64,000 nucleotides of DNA. Origin: Bryobacteraceae bacterium (GTDB lineage: Bacteria; Acidobacteriota; Terriglobia; Bryobacterales; Bryobacteraceae). The stretch spans positions 923,330 through 987,329 of the forward strand of contig JANWVY010000002.1 in assembly GCA_025056455.1 (NCBI GenBank), given 5' to 3'. Below the pieces are notes generated by a model. The model was given only the letters and a program-made list of their open reading frames with translations. It was not told where the DNA came from and did no database searches. Shown here piece after piece: positions 40,316-49,381 of this stretch. The position numbers and the translations under genes were made by a program. Within the stretch, counting starts at the first letter, position 1. Every line of letters begins with the position of its first letter.

Positions 40316-42733
40316 TTAGACAGACAGGGCAGGGCGGTCAAAGTCAAAACCGCATTTTTTGGCTAATTTCGCCTGCGCCTTAAATAGGTACATGCGCCGG
40401 TCAGCCTCCGCTAATAGCTGTTCGGCATTGACGCCATCCATCGGATAGTAAGCCTCTCCGACCGAAAAGTCGATCACGTCTTCTTGGAGCACCTCAAGGC
40501 CAGCCTGCTTGACAACCTCGCGCAATCGCGGAATCAACTTGCGGACACCTTCCTTGCTGAGCCCGGGCAACACCATGACAAACTCGTCTCCTCCCATCCG
40601 CGCTACGCAATCATACTCCCGGCAATTCTCCTTGAGCTTTTGCGCGACGCGTTGCAACAGCCGGTTGCCCTCCAGGTGACCAAAGCGGTCATTCACCTGC
40701 TTAAAACTATCCAAGTCAGAAACAAGCACGGCCAAGGGGTGTTCCAAACGTTTGCACCGGGCTATCTCTCCATCCAGATGGAGAAACAAAGAACGGGCAT
40801 TGAGCAAGCCAGTTAAATAGTCCGTTGAGGCTGAGCTTTCCGCTTGCCGATATTTGAGCGCGTTCTCTATCGACAAGGCTACTTTGCCGCAGATTGCCTG
40901 AAGAATTCGCAGGTGGTCGCGGCTAAAGGCGTCTTTGCTGGCGCAGTAAAGGGAAAGCACGCCGACCAGCCCGTTCACCCCCTCCAAGGGGACGGAAAGC
41001 GCCGAACGCAGAGTCTCATGGCGATTCGAATCCTCGCGGTAGCCGGGCTCAGCAAGCGGATTTCCGTTGAGCGCTGGCTTCCGGTTCGCTGCCACCCAGC
41101 CAGAAAGTCCCTGCCCCACTGGAATCTCCAGCTGGGCGAATAACCGGAGGTTGTCGCCCGCAACAAATTCCGGTCGCAACACCGAATCCCGGAGTACATA
41201 AATGGCGATCGCGTCATAGGGAATCGCCCGCCGGATGCGAACGGCAAACACCGATAAGGTCTCATCCAAACTCAGCGAGCTACCCAATTCCTGCGCCAGT
41301 TCGAACAACATCTGCGCTTCTTGATGCGCCGCAGCAATGCTCTTCAGAAAACTTGCGTTCTCCTCGGGCTCCTTGTTGTCGGAAGGCTCTCGAACTTCCT
41401 CCGTCGTGTACCGGCCTCGGATTTCAGACGACAGCCGCATCCGTTGTTGCCGGCGTTCTTGGAATTGCCGTTCGAATTCCGGGTATCCTTGCTGGAAAAT
41501 TTGAACCACTTTTGGATCAAAAGAAATTCCTGACTCGGCGACAATCTGGCGCATCGCCTCCTCTACCGACATCGCTGGACGGTAGGGCCGCGGCGAGGAC
41601 ATCGAATCAAACGCGTCGACTACAGCCAGAATGCGGGAGCCGAGCGGAATCTTCTCACCGGCAAGTCCGTCCGGATAACCCCCGCCGTTCCATTTCTCAT
41701 GATGGTGCCGGACGATTTCGGCTACCGGATAGGGAAACTTCACCATTTCCAGAATCTCAGCCCCTATTACGGGGTGAATCCGCATTTTCTCAAGCTCTTC
41801 CCGGCTCAGCCGGCCCGGCTTGGAAAGAATATGGTCTGGTACGGCCAGCTTGCCAATGTCATGCAGTAGCGAAGCCGCTCGTAAGGCGTCGAGCTCACTT
41901 TTGTCAAGCTTCAACTCTTGGCCAATCGCCAACGCGTAGGTTTGCAAGCGAAACAAATGATCCTGCGCCGAGTGATCCTTCGCTTCAATCGCTAAGGCCA
42001 GCGCCTCAATCGTCCTCTGATGCAGGTCGACCAGCTCCTGAGCCTGATTCTTCTCCTCAGCGCACCGGGCTAGGTGTCCCCGGTAGTACCAGAAGATCAC
42101 GAGTAAGAAGGGAGCCGTTAACGCCGTCGTCCACAGGTCCGGTGACAGCGCCGCCGCCACAGCCACCAAGCCTCCTGCCAGATAGAAAGGCAAGCTCCAC
42201 CGGTAGCATTCTTTCCATGTCGCGAGAAGGGACTGGCGGGTTTCAAACGCCAGCATCGCCGAGAGGGGGAAGGTACTCAACACGTAGTACACGACAGCCG
42301 CCAAAAAATGGGGCACCAGCATTCCCCAATTCTTGGTGCTCGCCTTCCACAGACCAAATACGAAGTGTGCTGCCTGAACCGCAATCGCGACCGTCGCCAG
42401 ATGAAATGTCGCCAGATGAAATATAGTCTGTACCCACCTCCGGTCTGGCTGGGGACTGGTTCGACTTTGCACCAGCGTCGCGGCCAGCGCAATCGTCATG
42501 TTCTCCCCAAGCGAGAGTTGCGGGAGCCCAATGAGTACAAACAAAAAATTCAGCGATAACACGCCCCTCAACGGGGGCATCCCAATTTGCTGGCTGGCCG
42601 CCACCAGCCCAAGGCCCAAAAAAATGAAAAAACGGGTCAGGTCTGCCGCGCGAAAATTGGCCAACGCGACGATCGCGCTCCCCAACCCTAAACAGATCAC
42701 GACGCAGGCAAAGGCAACCGGCGCTCGGGTCAT
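40316..42733 (-). CDS. Membrane HD-GYP, GAF and GGDEF hub protein
   Basis: An 805-residue c-di-GMP protein with seven or eight hydrophobic helices in residues 5-215. The HD-GYP phosphodiesterase domain is next: HDIGKLAVPDHI at 291-302, HHHEKWNGGGYPDGLAG at 343-359, with all metal ligands and the GYP motif visible. A GAF domain (about 470-620) follows, then a GGDEF domain with intact MGGDEF at 713-718. Both enzyme halves look active by sequence, so it may make and break c-di-GMP under GAF control; other inputs come through the membrane part. An in-frame 15-bp duplication gives FHLATFHLAT in the membrane region. Confidence 0.93.
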   Translation of the reverse strand: MTRAPVAFACVVICLGLGSAIVALANFRAADLTRFFIFLGLGLVAASQQIGMPPLRGVLSLNFLFVLIGLPQLSLGENMTIALAATLVQSRTSPQPDRRWVQTIFHLATFHLATVAIAVQAAHFVFGLWKASTKNWGMLVPHFLAAVVYYVLSTFPLSAMLAFETRQSLLATWKECYRWSLPFYLAGGLVAVAAALSPDLWTTALTAPFLLVIFWYYRGHLARCAEEKNQAQELVDLHQRTIEALALAIEAKDHSAQDHLFRLQTYALAIGQELKLDKSELDALRAASLLHDIGKLAVPDHILSKPGRLSREELEKMRIHPVIGAEILEMVKFPYPVAEIVRHHHEKWNGGGYPDGLAGEKIPLGSRILAVVDAFDSMSSPRPYRPAMSVEEAMRQIVAESGISFDPKVVQIFQQGYPEFERQFQERRQQRMRLSSEIRGRYTTEEVREPSDNKEPEENASFLKSIAAAHQEAQMLFELAQELGSSLSLDETLSVFAVRIRRAIPYDAIAIYVLRDSVLRPEFVAGDNLRLFAQLEIPVGQGLSGWVAANRKPALNGNPLAEPGYREDSNRHETLRSALSVPLEGVNGLVGVLSLYCASKDAFSRDHLRILQAICGKVALSIENALKYRQAESSASTDYLTGLLNARSLFLHLDGEIARCKRLEHPLAVLVSDLDSFKQVNDRFGHLEGNRLLQRVAQKLKENCREYDCVARMGGDEFVMVLPGLSKEGVRKLIPRLREVVKQAGLEVLQEDVIDFSVGEAYYPMDGVNAEQLLAEADRRMYLFKAQAKLAKKCGFDFDRPALSV
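42393..42422. repeat. Perfect in-frame 15-bp tandem duplication
   Basis: GTCGCCAGATGAAAT occurs twice back to back on the plus strand. In the HD-GYP gene on the minus strand it encodes FHLAT-FHLAT in a membrane helix. It is a multiple of three and lengthens the helix by five residues. Confidence 0.95.
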
Positions 42734-42869
42734 TCCGTAAACCGTTCGGTGAAGGCCTATCCCCGTTCAAAAAGTTTGTGCCTGACTCACCGTAAGTCCT
42801 TTGATCGGCAGTTTGTCTTCCCGCCTTCAGCGAGTCCCTCAGAATTTTAGGGCCGTGAGAAAAATTCAG

Positions 42870-42875
42870 TACAAT
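42870..42875 (+). promoter_or_regulatory. TACAAT hexamer upstream of the HlyD-type lipoprotein gene
   Basis: TACAAT lies 20 bases before the ATG at 42896, a plausible -10 distance. Upstream bases at the -35 position are a weak match, so it is tentative. Confidence 0.3.
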
Positions 42876-42895
42876 TAAGCTGACGGTTCTAGTTC

Positions 42896-44167
42896 ATGCT
42901 TCTCCGACCGGTGTTTCTCTTCTGTATCCCGCTGGTTTTTCTCGCCTGCCAAAAGCGCGAGCCGGTTGCGAAAAAACAAGAGTCCGGACCGATTCAAGTC
43001 CGCTCCGCAACTGTCAAGCAAAAACAAATCTTTCGCGTCGTCGAATCCGTCGGCACCCTTTACCCTTTCGATGAAGTCCTCATTAGCGCAGAAATTGAGG
43101 GCCGGATCGATCAAGTGAATGCCGATTTAGGCGATCGCGTTCTGCCGGGCCAAGTGCTCGTCCACATCTCCGATGAAGAACAGCGCTACATCCTGGCTCA
43201 GAATGAAGCGCAACTCCGCCAATCCCTAGAGCGGCTCGGTCTGACCTCAGAAAACGACCGCCTAAAGGACCCGCGCGAAGCGCCGGATGTGCGCCGCGCC
43301 GCTGCCGCTAGGCTCGAGGCCGAACAGCGTTACAAGAATGTCCGCAATCTAGTTGAACAGGGCATTGGCGCGCGCGTCGACCTCGACCAAGCATCCGCCC
43401 GCCTCCAAGCCGCTCAAGCCGAGTACGACGCCACCATCAATCAGACCAGGAATCTCATGCAGGAGGTCGAGCGCTACAAGGCCGTGGTCGAACTCCAGCG
43501 CAAAAAGCTCCGCGATACGAGCGTTCGCGCCCCGTTCCAAGCCTTTGTCAAAGATCGCCAGGTCGCTGTCGGGCAGTATGTCCGCCCCAACACTCCGCTC
43601 TTCACGCTGGTCAAAACCGACCCCATCCGCCTGCGCCTCGAAGTGCCCGAACGGATGGCTCCTTGGATTAAGACAGGCCAGGTGGCCGAGGTGGGCGTCG
43701 AAGCCTATGCCGACCGAAAATTCTTCGGGAAAATTTGGCGCATCTCTCCCACCGTCGATCAAACCAAGCGCACGTTTGTGGTGGAAGCGCTCATTCCGAA
43801 TCCTGCGGGCGAGTTGAAGCCAGGTTCTTATGCTCGGGCCAGGGTCCCAACCGATCGAGCCGACCGCGTTCTCGTCGTGCCGGCCCGCGCCGTCGCCTAC
43901 GTCATGGGCTCCAATAAAGCATACGTCATCAACGGCGACACCATCGAGGCTCGCGAAGTTAAACTCGGCGACCGTTTTGACCAAGAGATTGAAATTCTCG
44001 AGGGCCTCGAACAAGGGGAACAGGTCGCCACAGGTCCCCTCGCCCGGTTGGACACCGGAAGTAAAGTTACCTTGATTGGACCCGACATCCCTGCCAGCCC
44101 GCCAAGCGGCGAGCCGAGCAGGAAAAACTTTGAGCAAAACAAAAACGAGCGGAAGCTAAGCGAATGA
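42896..44167 (+). CDS. HlyD/RND-type periplasmic adaptor lipoprotein
   Basis: A 423-residue membrane-fusion protein. The signal peptide ends at a lipobox FLAC (Cys18), so it is lipid-anchored. Lipoyl-like halves (GTLYPFDEVLISAEIEGRIDQVNADLGDRVLPGQVLVHIS, then RVRAPFQAFVKDRQVAVGQYVRPNTPLF) flank a coiled-coil hairpin of about 70 residues with heptads. Beta-barrel and membrane-proximal domains follow (VTLIGPDIPAS near the end). Such proteins join an RND or ABC pump to an outer-membrane channel. Neither is in the window, and the next gene, overlapping by four bases, encodes a VWA protein. Confidence 0.88.
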   Translation: MLLRPVFLFCIPLVFLACQKREPVAKKQESGPIQVRSATVKQKQIFRVVESVGTLYPFDEVLISAEIEGRIDQVNADLGDRVLPGQVLVHISDEEQRYILAQNEAQLRQSLERLGLTSENDRLKDPREAPDVRRAAAARLEAEQRYKNVRNLVEQGIGARVDLDQASARLQAAQAEYDATINQTRNLMQEVERYKAVVELQRKKLRDTSVRAPFQAFVKDRQVAVGQYVRPNTPLFTLVKTDPIRLRLEVPERMAPWIKTGQVAEVGVEAYADRKFFGKIWRISPTVDQTKRTFVVEALIPNPAGELKPGSYARARVPTDRADRVLVVPARAVAYVMGSNKAYVINGDTIEAREVKLGDRFDQEIEILEGLEQGEQVATGPLARLDTGSKVTLIGPDIPASPPSGEPSRKNFEQNKNERKLSE

Positions 44168-44958
44168 GACGGATTTGCTTGCTGCTGGTTCTGGGTCTTT
44201 TGAACGCCCAGGCCGCCATGCGCGTTTTAGTGACCGTGGTCGAGCAGAAGACCAGCCGCCCGATCACCGACTTACAAGCTTCTGACTTTACCTTCCTTGA
44301 GGATAAGTTGCCCCGCCGCGTGGAAGCCGCCGAATTCGCCAGCAAACCGATCGATGTCATGCTTCTGGTCGACACCAGCTTGGTCGGTCCCATGGTCCAA
44401 CCCATCGCCGGAGCTCTCATTGCCGAGCTCAAGGACAAGGAGCAGATGGCTATCGTCGCTTTCGATTCTTCCGCCGAAATGATTCAGGACTTCACTTCGA
44501 GCAAAGAGACCTTGCACAGCGCTCTCGGTCGTGTGAAGTACGGCAACACACCTCGTGTCCTCGACGCCTTGTTTGCCGCCATGGAAAGCGGATTCGATCA
44601 CGCCACCTTCCGCCGCGTGATTTTCCTGGTCACAACTGGGTTTGAAGGGGGTGGACGCGTGAGCGAGCGTGAGGTCGTCCGTCTGGCTAGGCGCCAGAGC
44701 GTCTCCATCTATCCCATCTACGCGGTGGGTGGTGAACGCGGTCTGTTTGAATCTTTGGCCCGGCAGACTGGTGGCGCCTCATTCAACCTCCGCGAACTGG
44801 CCCGCTCAGCCGTCAAGCAGCCCGCCCAGCATATCTTTGAAGTGGCGCGCGGGGCCTACACCCTCACGCTCACCGGAAATCTCGGCCTGGGTGAGAAACT
44901 CAAGGTTGAGGTCAAGCGCCCCCAAAAGCTCTTCGTTTCCGCTCTCCCGCTAGACTGA
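44164..44958 (+). CDS. Secreted VWFA-related domain protein
   Basis: A 264-residue protein with a signal peptide (MRRICLLLVLGLLNAQA). A short N-terminal segment (QKTSRPITDLQASDFTFLEDKLPRRVEAAEF) resembles the linker of VWFA-related acidobacterial proteins. The VWA fold has LLVDTSLVGPM for the MIDAS DxSxS, where the second Ser is Val, so metal coordination is incomplete. Later strands give FDSSAEMIQDFTSS and FLVTTGFEGGGR. The start overlaps the adaptor lipoprotein stop by four bases (ATGA). It probably binds a protein partner in the envelope, with no enzymatic function evident. Confidence 0.83.
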   Translation: MRRICLLLVLGLLNAQAAMRVLVTVVEQKTSRPITDLQASDFTFLEDKLPRRVEAAEFASKPIDVMLLVDTSLVGPMVQPIAGALIAELKDKEQMAIVAFDSSAEMIQDFTSSKETLHSALGRVKYGNTPRVLDALFAAMESGFDHATFRRVIFLVTTGFEGGGRVSEREVVRLARRQSVSIYPIYAVGGERGLFESLARQTGGASFNLRELARSAVKQPAQHIFEVARGAYTLTLTGNLGLGEKLKVEVKRPQKLFVSALPLD

Positions 44959-44981
44959 ATGCTGGCGAACACAAACCTGAC

Positions 44982-47900
44982 TTAGAACCAGTAGCGGATC
45001 CCGAACTGAATGACCCGAGCCGATTTTTGGCTCGTGATCCGGCCGAAGTTTGGGCTCGTCAGATCGGTCACCGGCGCGCTCAGCTGTCTGCGGTTCGGCG
45101 CGTTAAACCAGTCCGTACGCAGTTCCAAGTTGTGTTGCTCACGCAGCTCGAAGCGCTTGGAGAGCGAGAGATCCTCGTTGGAATACCCAAACGACCGCAC
45201 CGTGGGGAGAAACGGCGCCAGATTACCAAAACTAAATGGCGGAGGAGCGACAAACGCCGCGGAATTCAACTGTACGTCGCCCCGCTCGCCCGACAGAGAA
45301 TTGAACGGGCGAAACGTGCCGTGTGAATTGGCCACGAAGGGCGAGACGCCACCCACCAAATTAGGCCGTAGCTGACCACCAAACAGAGGCAGGTTATTCG
45401 GAATCGTAATTCGCAGAGGGACTCCGCTTTCGTAATTCAAAATCGCCGCCACCGAAAAACCGCCTAACAAATGGCTTGCCAGACCCCGGTTCAACCACCG
45501 CTGGCCCTTGCCCAACGGCAAATCCCAGGCCAAGCTACTAATCCACCTGTGCGGGACGTCGATGTTGGCCACGGCTCGCTCCGCTCGCCGGTCGAAGGCG
45601 TTTTGCAACTGCGCTGTGCCGCCAGACACTTGCTCAATGTCTGTGATGTTTTTGGAAAACGTATAGGAGATGAGCAACGCGATGCCTTTTGAAAAGCGCT
45701 GCTCATACTTGACCAGCAATCCGTGGTAGTTCGTATTCCCGGCAGGAGAATCCACATACGTAATAGCCTGATATTGGGGAAAAGGGCGCAACGCCTGCGC
45801 CAGCGTCCCGCTGAAGCCAGGAAAGGGCGCCCGAAATCCCTGTGCCGCTACCTGCGGGTCATTGATGTTGCGCGTAAGCAAAGCGCCGAGCGCCAAATAA
45901 CGCGGGTCCACTTGATTCAAGTTCTCCAGGGTTGTTCCCGGGATGTGGCGAGCCTGCGTCGATACCCACCCCACTTCGAGCACGCCGGCGCCAAGGCGCT
46001 GCTGGATGCTGACCTGCATCTGGTAGGTTCGCGGCAGCCGGCCGCTTCCCCGTTGCGAGTCGGGGTTGACGAACGAAACGGCGCGCCCGTTCAAACGGAC
46101 CGGATCGATGAAAGGTGGCCGCACGGCCACGCCCTGAGGCCATCCTGTATCTAAGAAAAACGCCGGCGAGAGTCCGCCATCGAGGCTTGCCACCGAAGGG
46201 TTCGAACTGAAGCCATCGGTAATGACGGCAACACCCCGGCGGGGAGCGTAAAAAATGCCCGCGCCCGCCCGGAAAACGGTCGTCCCGCCAAGCCGGTAAG
46301 CCAGTCCAAATCGCGGTCCGAACGCCTCGTAGTAATTGTTCACAAACTTCTTCCGCCCCGTACGACCCGGCCCCACCCCGCCATAAACGTAAGCGCCGGG
46401 CAGCCCGCCGGCGGCCGCGTTGGGTAAGGTGAGATCGAGATTGCTCGAGTTGCCATCCCGCTCATACCACGGCTGCTGAATCTCATACCGTAAACCGTAG
46501 TTCAAGGTCAGCCTCGACGTCGCTTTCCAGTCATCTTGCGCATAAAAGCCCCAGGCCGTCGAACGCCCAAGGAGCGGAAACCCGAACTGCATTGCCGCGT
46601 TGCTCGGAGCGCCAAGTAGAAAGCTCGCAAACGCATGTCCCGTGTTGGCCGCACCAGGCAAAGAGGTGGTTACTGGGGAGAACGTATACGTACCATTTCG
46701 ATTGCCCAGAGTTTCGGTGTTGTCCTCCAACCAGTCGTAGCGGAGCCCGAATTTAAAATTGTGACGGCCCTTGCTGTAACTCAAGGCATCTTGCACGTGG
46801 ATAAGATTCGATCCCACCGTCCGGTCCACGTTTTCTCCGATGCGCGACAAGCCCTGGCCAGTAAAAAGCAAAACGGGGAACCCAGGCCCGAACGAATTCG
46901 GCACTTGATAGTCAATTTTTGGCGTCTGAAGGAAAAGACTGAACCAGTTGGTGTAGCCCACGGTTAAACGGTTCAGTAGCCGGGGCCCAGCAATCCAGTC
47001 ATAGCTCATGTTGATATGAGGCGCGTAGGGCTTATCGTAAAAACCTTCCAGTCGGGCCCTTCCCCACGGCCCGTTATAGTTATCCCGTACATTCCAACTC
47101 GGCCGTCCGATCAGCGTCGTGCGATGGCGCTCGTTGAAGCTATGATCCAGCTTCAACAGAAACACCGTCATCTTTTCGATATTTCGCTGCGAACCCGTAA
47201 AGTTATCCGCCGCCGTCGGCAGGTTGGGCGCGGGGATGACATTCAGCAGCGCACGCGCGAAGGCGCTGATTCGGCTTGAGGGAATTTGATTCTCTGGAAA
47301 CGGCGTCCTCTGCTGGGCGTTGGTGGCCGAGGCCGGGTCGTAGATGCGCTGGGCCACTCCGGAGAAGTCACCTCCGCGCATCGCTGCCGTACCTACCGTC
47401 CGCACCACGCCTTGCGGCTCGTTGATGCGCCGGAAGACCGTGAAATCGGTGAAGAAAAACGTTCGATTCTTTCCGTTATAGAGCTTGGGCAACAACACCG
47501 GCCCGCCCAGAGAGAGCGCACCTTCCCCTTGCCGCGTCACGTCGGCTCGCACCGCATTGTAGCGACGCGCATCAAACACGTTGTTTCGGAGCAAAAACTC
47601 CGCTCCCCCGTGAAACTGATTCGTGCCAGAACGGGTGGTGATGATCACCACCCCACTCGAAGTGCGACCATACTCCGCGGGGGGAACCGCCGTCTCCACA
47701 CGGAACTCACTCACACTCGTCATGCTGGGACGCACCGAAAACGGAGAGCCAAAAGCGCCCCGGTAAATATTGGTTACGCCATCCACCAAAACTTCCGTCG
47801 CATGCTGGCGGCCTCCGGTAATGTTCAGCGAAAAATTATTTGCCCCGCCCGCAACGCCTGGCGCAAGACGTATAAAACTAGTTACGTCGCGGTTGGTCCC

Positions 47901-48341
47901 CGTTAATTGAAAGGGCACTTTATCGAGCAAAGAGCGGTTCACCACCGTGCCCGCTGAGGAGGTCTCCGTCTGCAGAAGCGGCGGTTCAGCCCGTACGGAT
48001 ATCGACTCGCTGACCGCGCCCACGTCTAAGCGCACATTGATTCGCGTGGCGACCGCTGCTTCGACGCGCAATCCCTCCGCCACGTACTTTTTAAACCCAG
48101 ACTTTTCTACCTCCAAATCGTAAATCCCGATCTTGACCGACGGGAAATTGAAGGCGCCGTTCTCTGTCGTTTTGGTGCGCATCTCCTCACGCGTATTCTG
48201 GTTGCGCAACGTTAGCGCTGCCTCAGCGACCGTGGCGCCGGTCGGATCGATCACCAACCCCGTCACGCTCCCCATCGCTCCTTGTCCCCACAACCGGACT
48301 AGTCCCAAAATCGCGCAAAAAAAGATCCGCATGAGCAGCAT
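44982..48341 (-). CDS. Oar-type TonB-dependent receptor with carboxypeptidase-regulatory domain
   Basis: A very large outer-membrane protein, 1119 residues from the ATG at 48341, where GGAG precedes; a longer frame from a TTG at 48374 adds non-signal residues. After the signal peptide (MLLMRIFFCAILGLVRLWG) comes a CarboxypepD_reg domain (SVTGLVIDPTGATVAEAALTL), then a plug-like domain (NITGGRQHATEVLVDGV) and a long barrel. The last residues VIQFGIRYWF end in an aromatic residue, the usual outer-membrane insertion signal. Oar-type proteins are abundant in Acidobacteriota, with presumed uptake of polysaccharide or peptide fragments. No SusD-like partner is visible. Confidence 0.9.
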   Translation of the reverse strand: MLLMRIFFCAILGLVRLWGQGAMGSVTGLVIDPTGATVAEAALTLRNQNTREEMRTKTTENGAFNFPSVKIGIYDLEVEKSGFKKYVAEGLRVEAAVATRINVRLDVGAVSESISVRAEPPLLQTETSSAGTVVNRSLLDKVPFQLTGTNRDVTSFIRLAPGVAGGANNFSLNITGGRQHATEVLVDGVTNIYRGAFGSPFSVRPSMTSVSEFRVETAVPPAEYGRTSSGVVIITTRSGTNQFHGGAEFLLRNNVFDARRYNAVRADVTRQGEGALSLGGPVLLPKLYNGKNRTFFFTDFTVFRRINEPQGVVRTVGTAAMRGGDFSGVAQRIYDPASATNAQQRTPFPENQIPSSRISAFARALLNVIPAPNLPTAADNFTGSQRNIEKMTVFLLKLDHSFNERHRTTLIGRPSWNVRDNYNGPWGRARLEGFYDKPYAPHINMSYDWIAGPRLLNRLTVGYTNWFSLFLQTPKIDYQVPNSFGPGFPVLLFTGQGLSRIGENVDRTVGSNLIHVQDALSYSKGRHNFKFGLRYDWLEDNTETLGNRNGTYTFSPVTTSLPGAANTGHAFASFLLGAPSNAAMQFGFPLLGRSTAWGFYAQDDWKATSRLTLNYGLRYEIQQPWYERDGNSSNLDLTLPNAAAGGLPGAYVYGGVGPGRTGRKKFVNNYYEAFGPRFGLAYRLGGTTVFRAGAGIFYAPRRGVAVITDGFSSNPSVASLDGGLSPAFFLDTGWPQGVAVRPPFIDPVRLNGRAVSFVNPDSQRGSGRLPRTYQMQVSIQQRLGAGVLEVGWVSTQARHIPGTTLENLNQVDPRYLALGALLTRNINDPQVAAQGFRAPFPGFSGTLAQALRPFPQYQAITYVDSPAGNTNYHGLLVKYEQRFSKGIALLISYTFSKNITDIEQVSGGTAQLQNAFDRRAERAVANIDVPHRWISSLAWDLPLGKGQRWLNRGLASHLLGGFSVAAILNYESGVPLRITIPNNLPLFGGQLRPNLVGGVSPFVANSHGTFRPFNSLSGERGDVQLNSAAFVAPPPFSFGNLAPFLPTVRSFGYSNEDLSLSKRFELREQHNLELRTDWFNAPNRRQLSAPVTDLTSPNFGRITSQKSARVIQFGIRYWF

Positions 48342-48467
48342 GTCTCCAACGATACATGCGCTTCTTTGCGCCAAAATGACGCCGAGGTTTCAAGTGTCTT
48401 CTGTATCGCAGTTTGGGTGTTGCCCTCTCCAACCGCCGTCAGAAAATTCCTCGGCAGCAGACCTGCT

Positions 48468-49286
48468 CTAGGACCCGGCACGTCGCGCCTTGGGCGCTTG
48501 CTCTCCCTCTGTGGCCACCGGTTTTTTCAAGGCCGCTAGGCTCGCTTTCAGGGCATCCACGATGTCAATCACCTTCGCCGGCTGAACTTCGTGTGGCTCC
48601 ACGACCTCCCGCCCCGCAATCTTAGCGTCGATCATTTGGCGTAAATTCTCGCGGTAGTGATCGTGATACTTCTGGGGTTCGAATGGCGCTGCCATGGACT
48701 CGATTAGCATCGTAGCCATGCTCAGCTCCTGCTCCTTCACCATCGACGTATCCGTACGATAAGCCTCTGTCCTGCGCAACTCATCTTCGTAATACATCGT
48801 GTGCAGAACGATGCCGGATTCTGACGGACGGAGAATGACAATGTGTTCGCGGTTGTGCATCGTAAGCTTGGCCAAGGCCACATAACCGCTTCGCTTCAAG
48901 GCCTCGAACAGTAGCGTGTAGGGTTTTTCTCCAGCCTCGTCGGGCGCGAGATAGTAGGAAGCCTCATAGTAGAGGGGATCAATCTCAGCTTGTTTGACGA
49001 ATTCCAAAACCTCCATCACCTTTGCAGTCTTAGGCAAAATTTTCCGGATGTCCTCATCCTCGATCACCACGTAGCGGTCTTTCTCATACTCATAGCCTCG
49101 AACCACTTCCGAGCGCTCGACGCGTTTGTCTTCCGCTTGGCAAAAGAGAACGTGCTTAATTCGCGAATGGTCAGTGCGGTGGAGCTGGTGAAAGCTCAAG
49201 GTTGCCGCACGAGCTGCCGAGTGCAACCGCACCGGTAGCGAGACTAACCCAAATGCCAGATGTCCCCTCCAAACCGTACCCGCCAT
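48468..49286 (-). CDS. ku: Ku protein of non-homologous end joining
   Basis: A 272-residue bacterial Ku, matching the family length. The start MAGTVWRGHLAFGLVSLPVRLHSA and the core KHVLFCQAEDKRVERSEVVRGYEYEKDRYVVIEDEDI are characteristic. The homodimer encircles DNA ends and recruits LigD. The C-terminal basic extension is short (KKPVATEGEQAPKARRAGS). The ATP-dependent ligase LigD, often adjacent to Ku, is not in the window. It is a single-gene unit: 126 bases separate it from the upstream-oriented receptor, and it diverges from the SDR gene. Confidence 0.95.
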   Translation of the reverse strand: MAGTVWRGHLAFGLVSLPVRLHSAARAATLSFHQLHRTDHSRIKHVLFCQAEDKRVERSEVVRGYEYEKDRYVVIEDEDIRKILPKTAKVMEVLEFVKQAEIDPLYYEASYYLAPDEAGEKPYTLLFEALKRSGYVALAKLTMHNREHIVILRPSESGIVLHTMYYEDELRRTEAYRTDTSMVKEQELSMATMLIESMAAPFEPQKYHDHYRENLRQMIDAKIAGREVVEPHEVQPAKVIDIVDALKASLAALKKPVATEGEQAPKARRAGS

Positions 49287-49381
49287 TGTCCGAAAACCTC
49301 CCCCCCAACAAAATCGCGCGCGAGGCTGTTCTCATTGATAGCACGCCTTGGCGATAATAAGGGTTCGCAACTGAGAACAAC

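Noticed and set aside
41353-42426. Plus-strand open frame of 357 codons across the HD-GYP gene
   Set aside because: It is antisense to intact domains and gives Pro/Ser/Arg-rich sequence without any fold; a shadow of GC-rich codon use.
43349-44137. Minus-strand open frame of 262 codons across the adaptor lipoprotein
   Set aside because: Shadow of the lipoyl and coiled-coil coding on the other strand.
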